From: Cannabis sativa
Lineage: Eukaryota > Streptophyta > Magnoliopsida > Rosales > Cannabaceae
Reading direction: 5' to 3'
DNA: 64,000 nt
Assembly (NCBI RefSeq): GCF_029168945.1
Contig: NC_083602.1
Location: forward strand, 27,329,323-27,393,322
A program made the position numbers and the translations under genes. Positions 1 through 11,468 of the stretch are shown here, in pieces (the stretch's first letter is position 1; the number at the start of each line of letters is the position of its first letter). Below the pieces are notes generated by a model. That model saw only the letters and a program-made list of their open reading frames with translations. It did not search any database and had not been told where the DNA came from.

Positions 1-1
1 C

Positions 2-38
2 ATATATATATATATATATATATAAATATATATATAGT
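2..38. repeat. TA dinucleotide microsatellite
   Basis: An almost pure TA run with one A interruption opens the window. It is a simple sequence repeat; its true length is unknown because it begins at the window edge. Confidence 0.9.
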
Positions 39-3000
39 AGGTTGATATGTTACCTGCAATGCACATATAATTAGTTTTTTTTTTATTTAGGTTCAATTGG
101 GTGATGTTAAGTGCAATACATGCATGTTTAATTTTTTTTAATTAGGTAATATGTATTTTTTAAAATTTTTAAATATCGTTTGAGATTTTGATCTTTAAAA
201 AAAAAAATTAACTATTGCTATATTGATGTGTCATTTCGATATGATTATATATATACGTATTTTTTAAATTTTTAAAATTTACTTAATTAGGTAACTTATA
301 TTATATTCTTAACCAAAACTCATATAAAATTTGAGTGTGTCTATATATAGATTGGATTCGTAAATTTGATATAAAAGTTTTTTATTTTCAAACTTTATGA
401 AAAATATGGTGCATGAATCGATTTACCATAGCTAAAATGGAAATCAATTAATTTCTTATTACAATCATTTCAATATAAAATATAAAATAAATCAAAATAA
501 AATTAAAAATATAGTTAAAAATATTTATAATATTTTAAATTATTTTTTTATTTTAATTCAAAGTTAAACTAATAAATTTAAAAATATGATTAAAAATATT
601 TATAGTATCTATAATATAATATATATATAATTTTTATTTTTAAATATATATAATAATATTATAAAATTAATAAAGAATATTCTGTTAAAGTTACCGTAAA
701 AATTTAAAAATTATTTTAATTTTTATTAATTAATAGAATATTATATTAAAATTAACGTAGAAACAAAAAAAAAAAGTATAATTAAACAAAAAAAATATAA
801 CCACTTAATATAAAATGTATATACTTTTCTTTGAATGAATATTACTTAAAAAAATCCGTAAATTCTGTTATATTATTGTATATTTTCTGTGTATAACTTT
901 TCGGTCGTTCGAAGTAATCGATGTAAAATGGTATTGCTTCTCTATTTTTCAATTTTTAAATCATTATCACTATTTCGGTCAAACTTTGAAATGAACTTCT
1001 TATTATACTACTCTCTCTTATCAGATAGATATCTACTAATAAATTGGAATTCTTTTTCAAAAAAAAAAAAAAAAAAAAAAATTAAAACAGCACTCGCTTG
1101 TGTAGCTATGATTATTTTGTTTACAAAAATTTGTTGTGCAATTTTGGAAGACCACTATTTGCTTTGGCATTTTGAGGAGTTTTTTTACTTTAATTTTTTA
1201 TACTTTCGGTAGGTCATAGTTATTTAGTACTATAGGTAAATTTTCAAAAGAATTTAAATAATTTACAATATTGAAAATACAATTTAAATAATTATTTATC
1301 ATGTGTATAAAAAAAACAGTCACGTGTACACTAAAATATTTAAACTTCATTTTCAGCATTGTAAATTATATAAATTTTTTTAAAAATTTACATATAATCC
1401 TAAATAACTACAACATATATGATCATAAAAAATAATTGAACTAAACATTATAATTATAAGAAGCAACATAATACTAATTTTGGAAAAAAAATTAAATAAC
1501 TCTTTTTTTTTTGTTTGTTTATTTAAAAATATATATTCTGATATTTTATAGTGCTAAAATTACTTTAAAAAAATAAAAGGTAAGTATATAGTGGTATGTT
1601 TCAGTACACCCTATATTTTTTCGATATTCAAGAGAGTTTCTTACATAATCTATTTTCAAAAAATGCTGAATAGTTTACAATACTGGAAATAAGATTCAAA
1701 TATTTTGTTACATGTGTGATTGTTTTTCTTTGCCACATAGTAATAAACTATTTGAATTTTATTTTCAACTATAAACTATTAAGAATTTTCTAACATTTAT
1801 AAATTTTCTTAAATAACTAACACGTACGTTATTATATATATAAAAAAATAGACCATAAATCTTTCCTAATTATACAAATAGGAGGTGTATATCAAAACAT
1901 TTTTTGAGAAAGTGTACTATATATTTTTCCAAAAACAAACACACACTATAATTTAGTGAAAAAAAAAACATGACAAGATAACTTCCATAATTGTAGTATA
2001 CACATATGATACCAAATATAAAAAGTTAAGATAATACTTACTAAAGGTACACATCGCTTCATTTGGTCAGATTATAATATATTTTTAACGACTTAATGTT
2101 GAGTTGTAAATATCAAATAGTAACCCACTCAAGTAAAAATTAGTAAAAAAAAATTTAACATGCTCAATGATTTCATCAGTTTGGACAGATTTTGGACAAC
2201 TTAACCTATCCAAGCTGATCTTTATTTTTAATTGTTAGTTTTTTGTTTTCAAATAATTAAATTTCAAAAAAAAAAAAAATTTATAATATATATTTAAAAT
2301 TTGAAAGCACCATAGTATAAATAATATTAAAAACTTAATAAGTTAAATATTAATTGAATACATTAAAGTTGTTGATTGCAAATTTAGCTGATTAACGAGG
2401 AGTCTAATTACGATCTAATTTTGTTTATAACTGTCACGTGTGAAATGATAATAAATGTAAAAGACACACAAATTTATAGAGATTCGGCCCCTTTGATCAA
2501 GTAATGACCTACTCCCTTTTTTTGAATTCACTCTTGAGATAATACCAAACAGATTAAAGGCTGAAATATTTATATTTCTAGCTATGGCTCTCTTCAATAT
2601 TACGATGATGAGAATGTGTACGTGAATACTTGTGAAGTGATGAGAAGAAAAGAGAGAGTTTAATGACTTAGTGCTTCCGAGCTCTTAAGTGCATGTGTTG
2701 AATGGATGAATTCAGGTCCCTTTCACGTACGGTTAAGACCTTTTATTTAGCGTTAGGGTTTTACAAGTTGTTATTCAAAAATACATAACAAATGGAAAAT
2801 ATCCCTAGAAAATAGGGCAGTTACACTCTGACGAGGCTTTCCTACTTTTGTAGGCAGTTCAAGTCCTTCTGAAGTTGTAGGTGTGTTGTAGACGATTTAG
2901 AATATTTTGGAAGGCTTATGGGAAAAACACAACTGCTAGAGCGTAGCATGTGCATTGACTGGCTAGCCACATTCGGAGACTGCCCGGTATGTGAGTTGTC

Positions 3001-3255
3001 ACCCTTGGCCGGCCAGCTAATGGCTCGCCCAGGGTCTTGCCAATGCTTGTGCATCTCTATCTTTGCTAGAGATTTTGATATCAGGATGAACTTGCTTCGA
3101 AACCTTAAAGATGTTGATTGTGTAAGTCTCCACACTCTTCTTGTTTGAGTCCATGTTGTACCCCTTAGATCTTGAGAGGGTTGCATGGCAGTAGCATGGC
3201 CAGTTAGTGCTGACCTATCTCCCATGTGTCCCTTGCTTTTGGCCATGTGGAGGTG
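39..3255. other. AT-rich intergenic flank without a recognisable gene
   Basis: From 39 to about 2400 the DNA is strongly AT-rich, with poly-A/T runs (for example the A run near 1060-1081) and no reading frame that shows a protein motif. From about 2400 to 3255 the composition becomes more balanced, and the stretch is probably part of an older repeat into which the Copia element at 3256 inserted. I could not classify it. No RNA gene was recognised here. Confidence 0.6.
3251..3255. repeat. Left target site duplication of the Copia element
   Basis: AGGTG lies immediately left of the LTR; GGGTG follows the right LTR at 13351-13355. Four of five bases match, as expected for an old 5 bp duplication with one substitution. 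Confidence 0.6.
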
Positions 3256-5140
3256 CGTTGGGTTTTGTGCCCTAAATAAAACCCACTTCAATCTGATTAA
3301 TTATCAATACAAGAAATTTGAAGTGATTTATGTTGCATGAATTTTACATGTTTATGTTTAATATGTTTATACACAAAATCGGTTAAGTCCGGATCATATA
3401 TTTATTCACAATTACAGTATTGTCAACACAGTGGAATGTGATTGTGATTATATGATTCAAAAGACTAAGTTCCTGTTTCATTAGTGTTTTGGATTTACAC
3501 TAATGTGATAATCAGCGATGATGTGTACTTACACTTGGAGTAAGTGTTATGTTCTTTCCAGAACATTGGTAAAGTATACAAGTTTCGAATGTATGGAGTA
3601 TACATTGGACTCGATCGATATTGAACTTAGTTAAGATATTATAAACTTACTGTTGTATCTTTCCAAGTCAATATCAGTAGTTGATCTTAAGATTAAAAGA
3701 ATCTAAATCCTGATATACTTAGGCTCAACTCAGGAGTACTATTCACGTTCTTTGATTTATTAGTTAAGCCTACTTTTGGGTTAGGGTGATACGTATATTT
3801 TGGGAACATGATAGTATGATTGAGTGGGAGTGCTGAACATAAATATGGAATCTATAGCTTCTACTGGTGTATAGAAGTCAAGTGATGATTCCCTTCGAGC
3901 TTAGCTAAATAGAAGTAAATGGATGAGCTCTTGTTTAAGTGACTATTTCTTAAATCACTGAAACATCATTTACAGGTACCTAAGTGTTTTAAGGGGCCAA
4001 ATACATTGAGGGGTGAAAACGGTAAAATTATCCCATCTCGATGTAAATCATCTATATAAAGGATCTTTGATCACAATAAGATTATAACAATGGATAAATG
4101 AGATAGCATATCTATATCGTGAAACATATAATATGCTCTATATAAGTCTGAGAGTGCAATTCTGAGTTCTAAGAGTGGATTCAACAAGGAATTAATAAGT
4201 AGGGATTTACTTAGTAAATTCGGTTCACTTATTGGAAGCTCAGCATATGGATCCATGGTCTCTATTCTAGTTGAGACTATACTGCTTGTAAGACTATATA
4301 ATTGATTTGTAATTAATCAATTATAATTCTAAAGTTAGACTATGTCTAATTTGTGAATTTTCACTAAGCAAGGGTGAAATTGTAAAGAAAAGAGATTCTA
4401 GGTTTATTTATTAATTAAGAGACTCTATATGTCTAATTAATAATTAAATTTAATGACAATATTATTTAATAATCTATTTTAGTTATTAAATAATTAGTTT
4501 TGGCATTTAAATGGTTAGAATTGGAAAATTGGTATTTTTGAGAAAATAGAAATAAAAATTGTGAAAACTGCAAAATCCAAGTGAGGCCCAATAACACCTG
4601 TGGCTGGCCACTTAGTGAGCTTTTTCTAATTAATATTTTCATTATTTTAATGCCAAATAATTACTAACCTAAACCTAGTAGTTGCCTATAAATAGAAAGT
4701 GATGGCTCAGTCAAATAAGAAGTTTAACAAGTTTTTCAAGCCTTCTGTTAGAAAATTACTTTTTTCAGAAAAACTGAGCCTTCCACTTCTCTCTCTATAG
4801 CCGACCCTAACTCTCTCTCTTTTCCTCTTCACAATTTCGAAACCTTAGTGATAGAGTAGTGCCCACACAAAGCAAGTGGTACCTCAATCATAGATTGGAA
4901 GACTGTGAAGGATCACACACAAAGAGAAAGACATTCGGGCTCAAATCTTGATAATACTCTGCGACAGAAAGGATACAAGGGTTAGAATCTGAGTGGAAGG
5001 AGACATTATTGCCCTGCAACCAATGTAAGGTTTTCTTAACTTTATATGTGTTTAATTATCGTTTTAGAAAGTACATATTTAGGGTGTTAAACAACATACT
5101 TGTGAGTAGATCTAAGATCCTGATAAAATAAATTCCAACA
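3256..5140 (+). repeat. 5' LTR of the Copia element
   Basis: The 1885 bp LTR begins CGTTGGG, where the other copy has TGTTGGG, and ends CCAACA, so the canonical first T has mutated. It is highly similar along its whole length to 11469-13350, with scattered substitutions and small indels. A TATA box (CTATAAATAG, 4686-4695) lies about 455 bp before the LTR end and would set the start of the R region. The tail carries TC-rich leader sequence. The short frames inside it are shared by both LTRs only because the LTRs are copies. Confidence 0.92.
4686..4695 (+). promoter_or_regulatory. TATA box of the Copia 5' LTR
   Basis: CTATAAATAG occurs in the same LTR position in the right LTR (12897-12906) and in the solo LTR (43862-43871). 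That conservation, and its position upstream of a TC-rich leader, support a role as the core promoter of the element RNA. Confidence 0.7.
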
Positions 5141-5142
5141 AC

Positions 5143-5160
5143 TGGCCTCAGAGCCATGGT
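5143..5160 (+). other. Primer binding site, initiator tRNA-Met type
   Basis: TGG at 5143 followed by CAGAGCCATGGT fits the plant copia primer site complementary to the 3' end of initiator tRNA-Met, with two changed bases in the middle (CC for TA). It starts two bases after the LTR end, the usual spacing. Confidence 0.75.
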
Positions 5161-8100
5161 AATTGATTTGCTTGCAAGAAATTTGGACTTAAAACGATTT
5201 TTTTGTGATTTAGATAGTTTCATGTAGTTTTGTGTGTTATATGACGATTAATTAATGTTTGTGAATTTTCATGAAACATAATTGAAATTTTGTTTCTGAA
5301 ATTATTTTTATTGGATAGTATGGAAAAGATTAAGCAATTTACTTATTTACAGAACTCAATTTCAATTTTATTTGAATTAGTTATGATTTTTTGAAGTTTC
5401 GAAAACTATCGGGATGGAGTAACTGCCCCACGCGTGCGGAACCGAGTGATCCTCGGTCAGGTGCGTGTTTGGACAGCATTTTGTCCGAGCGACACGCCCA
5501 GGGGTGTCTGAAACCCCTGATTCGCGCGCGGAAATGCTGCTATCTGCTCCTTGGGCCGAGGTTCCTCTGTCGTGCAACTTCCCCTGCGCGCACGGACAGT
5601 ATGCATTGTACAGCTCGCAAATTTTTTCGTTTTCTTCAATTTTTCATGCTATTTCATGGAATTAACTTCCGATTTTTTGTGTATTTTTGTATTTTGATTT
5701 TTATTTTTCAATTTTCAAATCTAATATCAGAAATAAATTAATTTGAATTTTTTAAAATTAATCTTAGATATTAGTGTAATTTGAATTTGAAAACAAGTAA
5801 AAATCTATCTTTTTTGCTTAATTTTTTATCTTATTTTTAAATTTGATTATTTTATCTTATTTTTTAAATTTAAGGTCAGATATTAAATTTTTTTTATATT
5901 AAATATATATTTTTTAAATATTTTGACCTTATTTAAATTTAAAATAAGATAACTATAATCATGATATTTTGAATAGAAATAAGATATTTCCCTAACTTTT
6001 AAATTTTTTTATTTTATTTATTTAAATTAAATTATAAAATCTGAAAAAGATATTTATTTATCTTTTTTAATTTTTATTGAATAGTTAATTTATAAAATAA
6101 CAATAAATTTTTTAAAAGTAGTTAGCAAATTTTGAAATGATATTTAGTTTAGTTGAAACCTAATTTTTCAAAATTGTAGGTTTAATTTTAAATATTATTT
6201 TATTCTATTTTTTTTTAAATCTGAAAAATATTTTTTTATTATTATTTATTATTTTTTCGAAATTTAATTATTTAAAATTAAATAAATCCTACATCCAACT
6301 ATCTAGTTCATCTTGTTGCAGGAGTATGTGTTTTAGCCTATGTGTAAGTTTTATAAAACCTATTATTGCTTGATCTAAATTTCCATGGTTAACTTGTTGA
6401 CAGATCCAATGATCTGATTTTAACCCATGGTTCAATTGTCAATAGGTCAAGTAAATAATTTGTAACATGTAAATTTTACAATCTTCTTTCATCTGTGTAT
6501 GACCTAGTAACATGATAGGGTCCATGCAAATCTGTGTGCCTGTGTGAGCCTAAATAAAATATAGGTTGTTGTTGCTAAATAAAATATCACACCATGATAG
6601 ATTTTATTTAGGTTCATTTAGTTTTTGGACCTATTCAATTAATAACATTTATTTATTTTAAGGTTAAATTCCTCTCTTTTGGGCCTTGTGTGAGAGTTGG
6701 GGGCCAATAGAAGTGGGTACGACATACTGAACCCAGCTCCCCCTCACATGAACTACCCCAATTGTGAAGGCTCATTTGCTTGATTTGAATAACTGTGCTA
6801 GGTTAATTAAATTAGTTTAACCTAATAAAATTGATTAGCAACATAATTAACTTTTAAAATATGTGAAATTTATTTTCATTTTAATATTTTAAAGTTAATT
6901 TTTTTTTAAAAAAAAACACTCTTAGTTTTAGATATTATTTCTAGATAAACTATTTGTATTTTTCTTGTATTTAATTAAATAAAGAATTTTAACTAACTAG
7001 ATTCTTTCTGAAGCTTATTTATTAAATATTCCTATTTAAGTTATAAATTAGTTATTTTAACTGATTTTTCTTATCTAACTTAAATTTGAATATTTTTTGA
7101 ATTTAAAATTAAGTTGAGGAATTCTAGGAATTAGTTATTCAAGATTCTTAAGATATTTTTTTAAGTTAGTTTTAAACTTAAAATGAAATATTTTTTCAAA
7201 TTAAGTGGTTACAACTTAATTTTTGATATTTAATTATATTTAAATTTGAATATATTTATGTTTTTGATTCTTTCTATAACAACTTAAATTAGATATTTTT
7301 CAAATTTTTTTTGAAAAAATACTTAGTTGAAATAAGATATTTCTAGATAGTTATTTCTATACTACTTATTATTTCTAATGTTAAATACGAAAATGTTATA
7401 CATTGTGAAATTAATTATTTAAATAATTAATTTTGGTACAATTTAAGTTAAGAACATTTTTCCTAGTATTAAACTAGAGATTAATAATTAAGCCTTCTCT
7501 ACACTTACTTATTTATTTTTTGAATTTAATACATTTAATTAAATTGAAAAATTAAATATCTAAGTTGATTTTCATCATGATACTTAAATATTTCTTTTTT
7601 CATGACACTTAATTAAATAGAAAATTATTTTAAATTTAAATTTATTTTTTCAACTTAAATTTAAATAATTTTCAAAATAAATTTTATTTATTTTATTAAT
7701 TAATTTCGAAATTGCATTTAATTATGCAAGATGTTTTTGAATTTATCTTGAAAAATAGATTAAGTTGTAAATTAATTATTTATTTTAATTAATTTTTGGA
7801 CCAACTTAAATCAATGATTTTTTTTTTCATTTAATGATTAATTTAAAATAAAAGAATTAGAAAAAAATATATTATTAGAAATTGAATTAATTAGTCAAAA
7901 GAAAATCTAGATAGATGATATTTTTGCTTGAAGTATTTTTTCTAAGTAATTATTATTTAAGTATTTTGAAAATAGTATAGTTTTATACTTTCTTTTTTAA
8001 AATACAATAAATATATTGTTATGAAAACTTAAATTTGAGTTGCAATTAATTTAAATTAATACAACTTAAATTCAATAATTTTCTTAATATTTATTGGAAG

Positions 8101-8793
8101 ATTAATACTAAGATGGAAATAATTCAATTTATTTTTAATCACCATCTAAGTATAATTTTATAAATATTAAATTAAATTCTAATTTAGAGTTTTATTCTAA
8201 ATTTGATATTTAATGAATATATTTTATTATTAAATAATAAAGAAAATACATTTTAAATAATGAGCTTTATTATTATTAAGATATTCGATCTCCATTGTTG
8301 GTTTTACATAGCTTTTGTTTTACTGAGTAATCCTCCCTAATGGAGGAACGTTCATTAGCAAGTTAGCACCGTTTAATCTCGAAAGATAAGTAGCTTTGTA
8401 AGTGTTTTATATGGTATTGATCAGCCTAATGGTGGCGACTGTATTTGACTTTCAAAATATGAAGCAATGGTAGAAGCTCATAAGATAGAATAGCCTTAAC
8501 TCTCGCCTAAAAGGGACAACCCTGGATTCCAATCTTGATCGAATAAAAGGTTGCTAGAATGTTTAACATTTTAGATGAGCTGACAACTCTATTCAATGGA
8601 TGGTAGCTTTGACTCTCGCCTAAACGGGACACTGATATCAGTTTGTTGAAAACCTTGGAAATTATTTAGGATTGTATTTTTTAGTATTTTCTCTTATCAT
8701 TCCTACTTGCTATGTGCTTATAATTTCTGAATTGGATTTTGTGTTAAACGATTATTGATTTCTATTTATTATTTTGTAGTATCCTGTATAGCC
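5161..8793 (+). other. Long AT-rich untranslated leader of the Copia element
   Basis: About 3.6 kb lies between the primer site and gag. It is very AT-rich apart from a GC-rich island at about 5405-5610 that can form short hairpins (stems at 5471-5486 and 5499-5519). Near its 3' end a short motif around 'CTCGCCTAAA' followed by a GGGAC box occurs twice (about 8500 and 8610). The leader end is related to 31425-32400, and the leader start to 38670-40230. No protein is evident; a packaging or leader RNA role is inference. Confidence 0.65.
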
Positions 8794-9609
8794 ATGTCGA
8801 ATCCCATGTTATCACTCTTGACTGAAAATAAGCTAAATGGATCTAACTTTCCAAAATGGAATGAGAACATTAATATTGCTCTCATAGGAGAAAGTGCCTT
8901 GTTTGTGTTAACTGAGCCGTCTCCTGATCAGCCGGGTGACAATAGAACCAAAGCTGTTAAAGAGAAGTACGAGCGTTGGCAGAATGCTAACAATAATGCT
9001 CGATACTTCATGCTTTCCAGCATGGTTGACACCCTTAAAACACGGTTTGCAAAAACCGAAATGGCTGCAGAAGTTATGACGAAGTTAACTGAGCTATTCG
9101 GTATGGCATCTATTCAGTCTCGCTTTGACGCGACTAAGAAGTACATCAATGCACGAATGGAACCCCATCAGAATGTGCGTGATCATGTTCTCCTAATGGC
9201 AAGTTATTTCCAAGAAGCCCAGGATCATGGTGCTGAAATGGATCACACTACTCAAGTAAGCCTTATCTTGAATAGTCTAACTCCAGCTTTTCTGCCCTAT
9301 ACATCAAATTATGTCATGAACAAAAAGGACGTAGACTTTCATGAGTTAGTTAATGACCTTCAGACATATGCAAATTTGATTGGAGGACCCAAGAAGAAAG
9401 GGGGTAAACCTCATAATTCTGGCAATGGTAATGGGACGGTTAAACCTGAGGCACATGTACCCTCTACTTCAAGACCCAAATCTAAGAAGAAGTGGAAATA
9501 CACCAAGAAGCGAGCCAAAACTGTGAAAACAGTTCAAAACAAAAAGGTTGCTGCTTCTGGTGATGCACTAAAAGGAAAGTATTTCTGCTGCAATGAGAAA
9601 GGCCATTAG
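8794..9609 (+). pseudogene. gag: Copia-type Gag, stopped inside its zinc knuckle
   Basis: This is the capsid/nucleocapsid protein of the Copia element, which packages element RNA in cytoplasmic particles. The ATG at 8794 starts a 271-residue frame with the N-terminal gag pattern of plant copia elements (a K-L-x-G-x-N-F-x-x-W segment at residues 13-22), then an alpha-helical UBN2-type gag core and a Lys/Gly/Asn-rich basic linker. Near the end comes the zinc knuckle CCNEKGH, but the codon after GH is TAG, where the family usually has Trp (TGG). The frame continues past the stop with K-S-Q-C-P-K, which supplies the last cysteine. A single G-to-A change therefore explains the truncation. Nothing downstream encodes Pol. 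Confidence 0.85.
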
Positions 9610-11457
9610 AAATCCCAATGTCCTAAACTTCTTGCAAAGAAACAAGGTATTTCTTTCTATAAACTTTAAGAGTTTTAGTGAATCATTATCCAATTGGAGT
9701 TTTGATTCTGGACTAACTTTGTTTATTTGTTTTTCTTCTTATTATAGCCCAAGCTACTTGAACCCAGATGCTATCATAGTGAGTTGGATCGGAAAGCTGG
9801 ACAAAAGGGTGAAGATCGTCCAACGTGAAGATGAAGCTCATTTATTTATTTTTGAATTAATTGTTTTAGTTTAAAAACAATTTGGATTTCGAATTTTAGT
9901 TTGAGATTTTTATCCCTGTTTTTCTCATAATGTTGCAATACATTTTTTATCATTAATAATATTTTATTTTCTATTACAAATAAATTGCAATTAATGAGAT
10001 TGAGCTTCATTTACTTTATCTTAAACCACAATTACCAAATTATATTTATATGTTTGTATGTGTAAGTGTTTTTATTATTGGTACAAATTCTATAATATTT
10101 ACAACTCTTCATAGAGTTATATTAAATAAACACTAGAAATTATTTCTATGTTTATAAATAATTGTTAATTCTAATACAATTATTGAGAATTTGTTTAATA
10201 AAAGGATCTTTTAATCTGATAGGGGTGGAGAAAGTTAAAAAAAACTATGAAGTTCAACGATCTTTTATATCTAATGAACTCTGGATTAATTGTATTTAAC
10301 TCCACATAATCTCTATAACACTTAGAGAATCATGATCTTTATAACCTTTAGTGGTGGATCATAATCTCTATATACTTAGGGGTGGAATTTATCCACAATA
10401 CCCTATGTAACACATATTTTCTTTAAACATGGAAGTAATATAATGAATTAGCTATTATCAGTATAAATTCTTGATCTTGATTATATGTTCTAATTTAGTT
10501 TTACTGTTGTAGTAAATAATGATACCTATAAAAGTTCTTTGATAATGTATCACACTACCTTAATTGAGTGGGAGAATTTTAAAATTCCTTACCTATCCTT
10601 ATTTGGTTGACACTTGTGATAGGAACTTAAGAACAATACTGAAAGCAAATCTAACCATTCATGTGGATAGACATAACTTATCAGAATTATGAGAATAAGA
10701 TAAAAGAATTCTAGCATAGTCTATTCGAATGACTTGAGCCAAGATTTCTAATCCTCATAACATTTTTATGGTATCTCAATTTGATTACTTAATCTCTTGC
10801 AAGTATTTTTCACTTCAAATACTAGTCTGCTATGTTGATGATTTAGTCTTAAAAGAAACATATAGTTTTAGACTAATACAATAAGTCACAACTAGATATC
10901 CCTCCAAACAATAAGAGGTTAAAAGTATTATTTAACCAGACATCTGCTATTGAGTGGGAGCTATCTGAGATGTAATCAAATAAGGAACGTTAGAAGATAT
11001 TCAAGAAAGATTTATGAAAGTGATCTATATGTTAGATATTAAGGAACTGTATATCAGTTTCCTTATATCTACCCCAACTCATTCAAGATTTTGAGATGGT
11101 GGTTACTCGGGGGGTGGAGGAGTTGTTCTATAATAATTAAAGCTCTACCAGAGAAGATTTATAACTTTGTAAATTCGAAATTACCATAAAGTTATTTTAC
11201 TGAAGAAAATTCTACACTGTATTATCTTAATTTCATATTTTAAAATATGAGAGATATGTCTTCTGTTTATTCAGATGTACTTTAAAACAGTAAGGATTCC
11301 ACTATCCCTTGATGAGTAAAGCATATAGTAAAGGATGTTTCATAATGTTTTTATGAACTTGTTTCCAAAAGTTTCGGTGGATTCAAATATACTACACTTG
11401 ATCGGAAGATCAAGACAACAGATTGATTAAAATGCACAGGTTATTTTATGTTAGTGC
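9610..11457 (+). other. 3' interior of the Copia element without recognisable pol
   Basis: The knuckle remnant continues to about 9669. The remaining ~1.8 kb has no frame with protease, integrase, reverse transcriptase or RNase H motifs. It is AT-rich and stop-dense. It may be a scrambled or deleted pol, or the normal filler of a non-autonomous family; comparison with family members would decide. Confidence 0.6.
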
Positions 11458-11466
11458 AAGTGGGAG
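11458..11466 (+). other. Polypurine tract of the Copia element
   Basis: AAGTGGGAG ends two bases before the 3' LTR. The surrounding context, AAGTGGGAG followed by T-T and the LTR start TGTTGGG, is the usual copia second-strand primer arrangement. Confidence 0.8.
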
Positions 11467-11468
11467 TT

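Noticed and set aside
889..1212. 107-codon frame around the A run at 1060
   Set aside because: It depends on a poly-Lys run from the homopolymer and has no recognisable domain.
1..2400. Search for a tRNA, rRNA or microRNA gene in the AT-rich flank
   Set aside because: No cloverleaf boxes, rRNA-like blocks or convincing long hairpin were found by eye.
2842..3291. 149-codon open frame on the minus strand
   Set aside because: It crosses the Copia LTR border at 3256 and shows no domain or coding pattern, so it is a chance frame.
4071..4256. Minus-strand frame preserved in both Copia LTRs (also 12285-12512)
   Set aside because: The similarity is explained by the two LTRs being copies of one another; no domain is visible.
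5377..5741. Overlapping frames in the GC-rich island of the Copia leader
   Set aside because: High GC content lowers stop frequency on both strands; no motif supports a protein.
9593..9874. 93-codon frame after the Copia gag as a pol start
   Set aside because: It is out of frame with gag and shows no protease or integrase pattern.
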